From positions 19,413 through 83,412 of the forward strand of contig CAVCUL010000008.1 in NCBI GenBank assembly GCA_963605415.1: a DNA stretch of 64,000 bases, read 5' to 3'. Source of the DNA: CAG-217 sp963605415. GTDB lineage: Bacteria; Bacillota; Clostridia; Oscillospirales; Acutalibacteraceae. A program made the translations under genes and the position numbers. Shown one piece after another: positions 59,645-64,000 of this stretch; positions within the stretch are counted from its first letter, which is position 1, and every line of letters starts with the position of its first letter. The notes beneath the pieces are model-generated. The model did not search any database, was not told the origin of the DNA, and saw only the letters and a list, made by a program, of their open reading frames with translations.

Positions 59645-61429
59645 ATGTTTCTATACGGATTTGTTGGCAGTGCCCCCTGTGGCGGGCTGCTGCTGGAGAA
59701 GTTGCAGGCCTGCACCCAGCCGGGACTGGACGGCTACGGCGCCGCCCTAATGCAAGGGGGCCGGCTGCTGTGCGCCAAAAGCAGAGAGAGTGTTGCGGAG
59801 TTGGCACAGCAGCTGCCGGAGAGCGCAGCCACCTGCGGACTGGTGCACGCCCGGTTTGCCACCTGCGGCGGGCGCACGGCGGAGAATGTGCACCCCTTTG
59901 TGACCGATGATTTTTGCCTGGCTATGAACGGCACGGTGGAGAACGCCGCTGCCCTGCGCAGCGCGCTGAACCTGCTGCCTTACCCGGACAGCGACGGCGC
60001 GGTGCTGGCGGCGCTTTTGCAGGCCTATGCAGACAATGGCACCGTTGCCGCTTTGCGTCTGTGCTGCCGTGAGGCCCGGGGCCATTACGCTTTGGCAGTG
60101 CTGCGGCGGGGCGAGGAGAGCCTGTTTGCTTGTGCCCACGGGGCGCCGCTGTATGCGGCGGTGGGCGGCGGCAGCGCTTGCATTTCCTCGGATTTAGCGG
60201 CGCTGGAGCCGGATAAGATGAAAATTTATGCCCTGTCTGCCGGAGAGTGCGTGCAGCTGCGCCCGGGCAAGCTGCAATTTTGGAACGCCAAGGGCAAAAA
60301 GATCAAAAAATCCCCCTGTGCGGTGACTTTACGACGGTCGCCGGCAGTGGGCTTTGCAGACCCGGGAGAGGCGTTGCAGGCACTGCCCGGAGATCTGGAA
60401 CTGCTGCTCCATCGCTATGTGCGTGGGGATCAACCCCGGCTGGGCAAAAGCCGCCTGCGCCCCCGTGGCGTCAGTCGGGTACTGCTGGTGGGCTGCGGCA
60501 CTTCTTACCGGCTGGCCCGGGCGGCGGCTTGCAATTTTGAGTCGGTGTGCGATGTGCCCGCATTTGCCTATTCTGCCGGTGAGTTCTGCGCCGGGGGCGT
60601 GGTGTGTGACCGGGGCGCGCTGGTGGTGGGTATCTCTGCCAGCGGCCAAACGGCAGAAGTGGCGGAGGCGCTGCAAAAGGCGGCGGCCTTCGGTGCCCGC
60701 ACGGCGGCGCTGACCGGCGACCCGGACAGCCCCTTGGCCCGTGCCGGAGATACCGTGCTGACCTTGCCATGCAGCTTGCCCGGCGGGTTGCCGCCGGTGA
60801 CCCACTATGTGCTGGGTTATGTGCTGCTGACACTGGTGGCGGTGGACTGGGGCCTGCGCCAAAAAACCATTACCCCCTTATTCGGCCGTATGGCGGTAAA
60901 GCTGTGCGCCACCCTGCCGGACAAGCTGCGGCTGATCTTAAAAAGCGGCAGCGAGCTGGACGCTCTGGCGGCGTACCTGGTAGGCTACGACCGCCTGCTG
61001 TTTGTGGGGCAAAATATAGACCTGGCGGCAGCGGGCGCCATGGCCGGAGTGTGGAGCCGCACGCTGAGGGTGCCGGTGGAGGCGGTGCCTGCGGCGGAGC
61101 TGCGCCACACCCTGCTGCCTACGGTGGACAGCCACACGGCGCTGGTGGCGCTGATCAGCAGTCGGGAATTGACGGAAAAAACCTGTGCCGCCCTGCAACT
61201 GGCGGCCATTCGGGGTGCAGGCACGGTGGCCTGCACGGTGGAGAGCCTGGCCGGGCAGCTGTCCGGCGTGCGGCAGGTGTTTTTGTTCCCGGACAGCCTG
61301 CCTTTGCTGGCGCCTGTGTGCCAGTGCGCCACCCTGTCTATGCTGCTTTTGCGGCTGTGTACCGCCCGGGAACAGGCCGGGCGGCCGGTGGAGCAGCCCC
61401 CGGCGCTGCCTCGGTATTTTGCCGGATAG
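59645..61429 (+). CDS. GlmS-like protein lacking catalytic residues
   Basis: 594 residues, the size of glucosamine-6-phosphate synthase, AGGAG before the ATG. N-terminal class II amidotransferase fold is recognisable (HARFATCG, NGTVEN, GHYALAVL), but the nucleophile Cys at position 2 is gone: the start aligns as YGFVG where GlmS has CGIVG. Two SIS domains follow (LLVGCGTSYRLA..., ISASGQTAEV; second near LFVGQNID). The Glu/Lys residues of the isomerase site (ALEGALKLKE region) are replaced, and the C-terminal KSVTVE loop is absent. Likely a regulatory or sugar-phosphate-binding pseudoenzyme. Co-transcribed with spoIIE, which hints at a sporulation-linked role. Confidence 0.75.
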   Translation: MFLYGFVGSAPCGGLLLEKLQACTQPGLDGYGAALMQGGRLLCAKSRESVAELAQQLPESAATCGLVHARFATCGGRTAENVHPFVTDDFCLAMNGTVENAAALRSALNLLPYPDSDGAVLAALLQAYADNGTVAALRLCCREARGHYALAVLRRGEESLFACAHGAPLYAAVGGGSACISSDLAALEPDKMKIYALSAGECVQLRPGKLQFWNAKGKKIKKSPCAVTLRRSPAVGFADPGEALQALPGDLELLLHRYVRGDQPRLGKSRLRPRGVSRVLLVGCGTSYRLARAAACNFESVCDVPAFAYSAGEFCAGGVVCDRGALVVGISASGQTAEVAEALQKAAAFGARTAALTGDPDSPLARAGDTVLTLPCSLPGGLPPVTHYVLGYVLLTLVAVDWGLRQKTITPLFGRMAVKLCATLPDKLRLILKSGSELDALAAYLVGYDRLLFVGQNIDLAAAGAMAGVWSRTLRVPVEAVPAAELRHTLLPTVDSHTALVALISSRELTEKTCAALQLAAIRGAGTVACTVESLAGQLSGVRQVFLFPDSLPLLAPVCQCATLSMLLLRLCTAREQAGRPVEQPPALPRYFAG

Positions 61430-61469
61430 GGTCTGTTTAGACCAAAGGGGCGCTTTTTCGCTATTTTCC

Positions 61470-61498
61470 TTGCAAAGCGGCGGGCTTTTCGCTATAAT
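61470..61498 (+). promoter_or_regulatory. Promoter of guaA
   Basis: TTGCAA, 17-bp spacer, TATAAT, 39 bp before the start. Confidence 0.8.
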
Positions 61499-61537
61499 AG
61501 ACCCGTATGAACGCGCGTTGCGCTTTGGAGGAATAGT

Positions 61538-63064
61538 ATGGAAAAAATTCTTGTTTTGGATTTCGGTGGTCAGTACAATCAGCTGATCGCCCGCCGTGTG
61601 CGTGATCACGGCGTGTTTGCCGAAATTCTGCCTTATACCACCCCGCTGGACACCATTCGGCAGGGGAATTACAAGGGTATTATCTTTACCGGCGGCCCCA
61701 ATTCCGTGTATGACCCGGCCTCGCCCCATTACACCCCGGAGGTGTTGGAGCTGGGCGTGCCGGTGCTGGGCATTTGCTACGGCTGCCAGCTGATGGCGTG
61801 GATGCTGGGCGGCAAGGTTGAGACAGCGCCGGTGTCCGAGTACGGCAAGATCAAGTTGACCGTGCTGGGCGGCAGTGTACTGCGGGATGTGCCCCAGGAC
61901 TCTACCGTTTGGATGAGCCATACGGACTATATCGCCCAGCCCCCGGCGGGCTTTACCGTCACCGGCAAGACGGCGGACTGCCCCTGCGCGGCCATGGAGA
62001 ATCCGGAGCGGGGTCTGTATGCGGTGCAGTTCCACCCGGAGGTGACCCACACCACTTATGGTAAGGAAATGCTCCATCATTTCCTGTTTGATGTTTGCGG
62101 CTGCTCCGGCGACTGGCAGATGGATAATTTTATCGAAAAGACCGTGGCCGCCCTGCGTGCGCAGATCGGCGATAAAAAGGTGATTCTGGGCCTGTCCGGC
62201 GGCGTAGACTCTTCCGTGGCAGCGGGCCTGCTGTCTCGCGCGGTGGGCAAGCAGCTCACCTGCGTGTTTGTGGACCAGGGCTTAATGCGCAAGGACGAGG
62301 GCGATTTTGTAGAAAAGACCTTTACTTCCTTGTTTGATATGAATTTTGTGCGGGTCAATTGCCAGGAGCGCTTTTTGCAGGCGCTGAAGGGCGTCACCGA
62401 CCCGGAGCAAAAGCGCAAGATCATCGGCACCGAGTTCTTTAATGTGTTTTGGGATGAGATCCGCCACCAGGACGAGCTGGGCTACTTTGCCCAGGGCACC
62501 ATTTATCCGGACTGCATTGAGTCCGGCAAGGGCGACGCGGATACCATCAAGACCCATCATAATAAGGTAAAGATGCCGGAGGATGTGCAGTTCCTGGGCC
62601 TGGTAGAGCCGCTGTGCGACCTGTTTAAGGACGAGGTGCGCAAGGTGGGCACCATGCTGGGCATTCCCAAGGAGTTGGTGTGGCGCCAGCCGTTCCCCGG
62701 CCCCGGCCTGGGCGTGCGGATCTTGGGCGAGATCACCGCGGATAAGATCAAGGTGCTGCAAGAGGCGGATTGGGTCCTGCGGGACGAGATGGCCAAGAAC
62801 GGGTATGAGAAAGAGATGGCCCAGTTCTTCTGCGTGCTGCCCTGCGTCAAGACCGTGGGCGTGATGGGTGACCACCGTACTTACGACCACCTGGTAGCCA
62901 TCCGCGCCGTCACCACGGACGACTTTATGACTGCCGATTGGGCGCGCATTCCCTATGATATCCTGGCCACCGTCAGCAACCGCATCACCAACGAGGTGGA
63001 GCATGTCAACCGCGTGGTCTACGACATCACTTCCAAACCTCCCGGCACGGTGGAGTGGGAATAA
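61538..63064 (+). CDS. guaA: GMP synthase (glutamine-hydrolysing)
   Basis: 508 residues, full length. Aminates XMP to GMP. N-terminal class I glutamine amidotransferase with nucleophile Cys in GICYGCQ and QFHPEVTHT; ATP pyrophosphatase P-loop GLSGGVDSSVAA; C-terminal dimerisation domain ending PPGTVEWE. GGAGGAATAGT before ATG. The 3' end is a known insertion site of genomic islands in Firmicutes. Confidence 0.97.
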   Translation: MEKILVLDFGGQYNQLIARRVRDHGVFAEILPYTTPLDTIRQGNYKGIIFTGGPNSVYDPASPHYTPEVLELGVPVLGICYGCQLMAWMLGGKVETAPVSEYGKIKLTVLGGSVLRDVPQDSTVWMSHTDYIAQPPAGFTVTGKTADCPCAAMENPERGLYAVQFHPEVTHTTYGKEMLHHFLFDVCGCSGDWQMDNFIEKTVAALRAQIGDKKVILGLSGGVDSSVAAGLLSRAVGKQLTCVFVDQGLMRKDEGDFVEKTFTSLFDMNFVRVNCQERFLQALKGVTDPEQKRKIIGTEFFNVFWDEIRHQDELGYFAQGTIYPDCIESGKGDADTIKTHHNKVKMPEDVQFLGLVEPLCDLFKDEVRKVGTMLGIPKELVWRQPFPGPGLGVRILGEITADKIKVLQEADWVLRDEMAKNGYEKEMAQFFCVLPCVKTVGVMGDHRTYDHLVAIRAVTTDDFMTADWARIPYDILATVSNRITNEVEHVNRVVYDITSKPPGTVEWE

Positions 63065-63206
63065 TACCAAGAGCAGCGTAAACCCGCATAAACACTGGGT
63101 TTTAGGCTCTTAAATTCCCAATTTGATAGCAAAATGATAGCAAACTGAAAAATGACTTTATTCTGAGTGTTCCACTGGTTTGCAGGTACAATTATCTTAA
63201 TATTAT

Positions 63207-63246
63207 AAAAGGCATTACTGACTTTTGCGGTCGGTAATGCCTTTTT
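63207..63246. terminator. Terminator between guaA and the XRE gene
   Basis: AAAGGCATTACTGAC/GTCGGTAATGCCTTT with T run. Confidence 0.85.
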
Positions 63247-63269
63247 TGCGTTTTCTATTATATTCCGTT

Positions 63270-63734
63270 TTACTTACGAGAATTGAAAGCTACGCTTTCG
63301 GGGTAGTTATATCTCCAGTTATCGTATTCCTCTTTTGAAATTTCTCCGTTCTTAAGTTTTTCGGCTTGTTCCTGCCAAGCGTAAAACATATCAAACATTT
63401 TAAGATAGTTTGTTCCCATACCCTTATCAAGGCGTATGCAAAGCTCATCATCAAGTTTATCAATACGGAAACCGTATAAATCCTCAAGAGTAAACAGCGT
63501 GTGCATTAAGCCGTTGTAACTGTCAATGTCAGGCACAGTTAAAGCACTTGTAGAAATGCCGAATACATTTGCAAGATTGTTTGTTAAATCAGCCTTGGGC
63601 GTTCTGCTGCCGGATTCATATTGTGCCATACGGATGTCAGCTGTTTTCTCCGGAAAGCCCACCTGCATACCAAGATATTTTTGAGTCATACCTTTTAAAT
63701 TTCTGAAAAATCTTATTCTTTCGCCGATAGCCAT
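63270..63734 (-). CDS. XRE-family HTH regulator of the AT-rich right-hand region
   Basis: 154 residues from the ATG at 63734 (AAGGGA upstream). N-terminal Cro/CI HTH (RIRFFRNLKGMTQKYLGMQVGFPEKTADIRMAQYESGSRTPKADL) and a longer C-terminal helical part with a YAWQEQAEKLKNGEISKEEYDNW segment common in regulators of mobile elements. Divergent to a strong promoter at 63837-63865, probably its target. Confidence 0.85.
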   Translation of the reverse strand: MAIGERIRFFRNLKGMTQKYLGMQVGFPEKTADIRMAQYESGSRTPKADLTNNLANVFGISTSALTVPDIDSYNGLMHTLFTLEDLYGFRIDKLDDELCIRLDKGMGTNYLKMFDMFYAWQEQAEKLKNGEISKEEYDNWRYNYPESVAFNSRK

Positions 63735-63836
63735 AAAAACAGTCCCTTCTGAGTTTATATCGGTATCATAACATATTAAGTTAAGTGTAGTCAAGATAAA
63801 TTAAACAAAAACGCTAAACATTTTCCTGAAAACCGC

Positions 63837-63865
63837 TTGACATAACGGAATATGCTTAGTATAAT
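63837..63865 (+). promoter_or_regulatory. Consensus promoter with operator-like repeats at the right edge
   Basis: TTGACA, 17-bp spacer, TATAAT, both perfect. The -10 lies inside GCTTA...TAAGC (63854-63873), and GTTAAG words repeat nearby; likely bound by the XRE protein. The downstream gene is outside the window; an ATG at 63973 near the edge has no clear ribosome site. Confidence 0.7.
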
Positions 63866-64000
63866 TGTTAAGCAAATAGCGTTAAGTTGTTTGCGAAAAT
63901 TGAATAACCGTCATACATCACGGTAATGGTGTATCCGCTCGGGCGAATCGGAATGCGGTCAGAAAGTATCCGACAATAAATAATTATGAAAATAAAAGAT

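Noticed and set aside
61507..61536. 9-codon upstream ORF before guaA
   Set aside because: No ribosome site, and it overlaps the guaA Shine-Dalgarno by chance; too weak to support.

Overview
The window looks like a chromosomal piece of an endospore-forming Clostridia (Bacillota), most likely an Oscillospirales/Ruminococcaceae-type gut bacterium. The evidence is a GC-rich backbone, spoIIE, Mini-III RNase, Firmicutes-type promoters (TTGACA-17-TATAAT), strong AGGAGG ribosome sites, many GH25 and Fn3/Ig-like surface proteins, and intergenic hairpin repeats of the kind common in gut Clostridia. This placement is inference from gene content; no rRNA is present.

Layout. 1-3.1 kb: a partial DRE-TIM aldolase-type gene, a repeat patch, and an AT-rich ECF sigma/anti-sigma/secreted-protein operon. 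3.2-7 kb: ppa, obgE-mrnC and gapA. 7.2-12.4 kb: a large FtsX-type ABC exporter operon with a divergent TetR regulator. 12.8-18.3 kb: an HD phosphohydrolase, two translationally coupled GH25 lysozymes, DAHP synthase and glutamate 5-kinase. 18.4-28.4 kb: LysR, two GPH-family transporters, membrane proteins, a free-standing condensation-type acyltransferase, TetR, a metallo-beta-lactamase lipoprotein and an SDR oxidoreductase. 28.6-29.7 kb: an AT-rich surface protein. 30.2-32.7 kb: a sulfur operon (metY-cysK) behind a short leader ORF ending in Cys-Met. 32.75-33.07 kb: a candidate par/Fst-like type I toxin-antitoxin locus.

33.18-52.56 kb is a 19.4-kb integrative mobilizable element inserted in the anticodon loop of a tRNA-Pro(TGG) gene. 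The two halves of the host tRNA flank it and rebuild a perfect 76-nt cloverleaf. Just inside its left end the element carries a complete, different tRNA-Pro(TGG) placed downstream of the host tRNA promoter, so it apparently replaces the tRNA it destroys. Its cargo is an ATPase-TOPRIM fusion resembling a fused PARIS (AriA-AriB) defence protein, integrase, excisionase, MobC-like protein and a relaxase with Sel1 repeats, a nonsense-mutated replication-type gene, a sigma-region-4 membrane protein, a rearranged type I restriction-modification locus, an AlbA_2-type gene, small paralogues, two degenerate tyrosine recombinases and an Abi protein with a HEPN motif. Several deletions and a nonsense codon show that it is decaying.

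52.6-55.2 kb: an AT-rich patch (agmatine-deiminase-like, Cys-rich unknown, BC1881-like, Sel1). 55.5-63.1 kb: backbone again, with an anchored surface protein, an XRE regulator, a probably frameshifted gene, spoIIE, a GlmS-like protein that has lost its catalytic residues, and guaA. 63.1-64 kb: AT-rich DNA with an XRE repressor and a consensus promoter directly after guaA, a known island insertion point.
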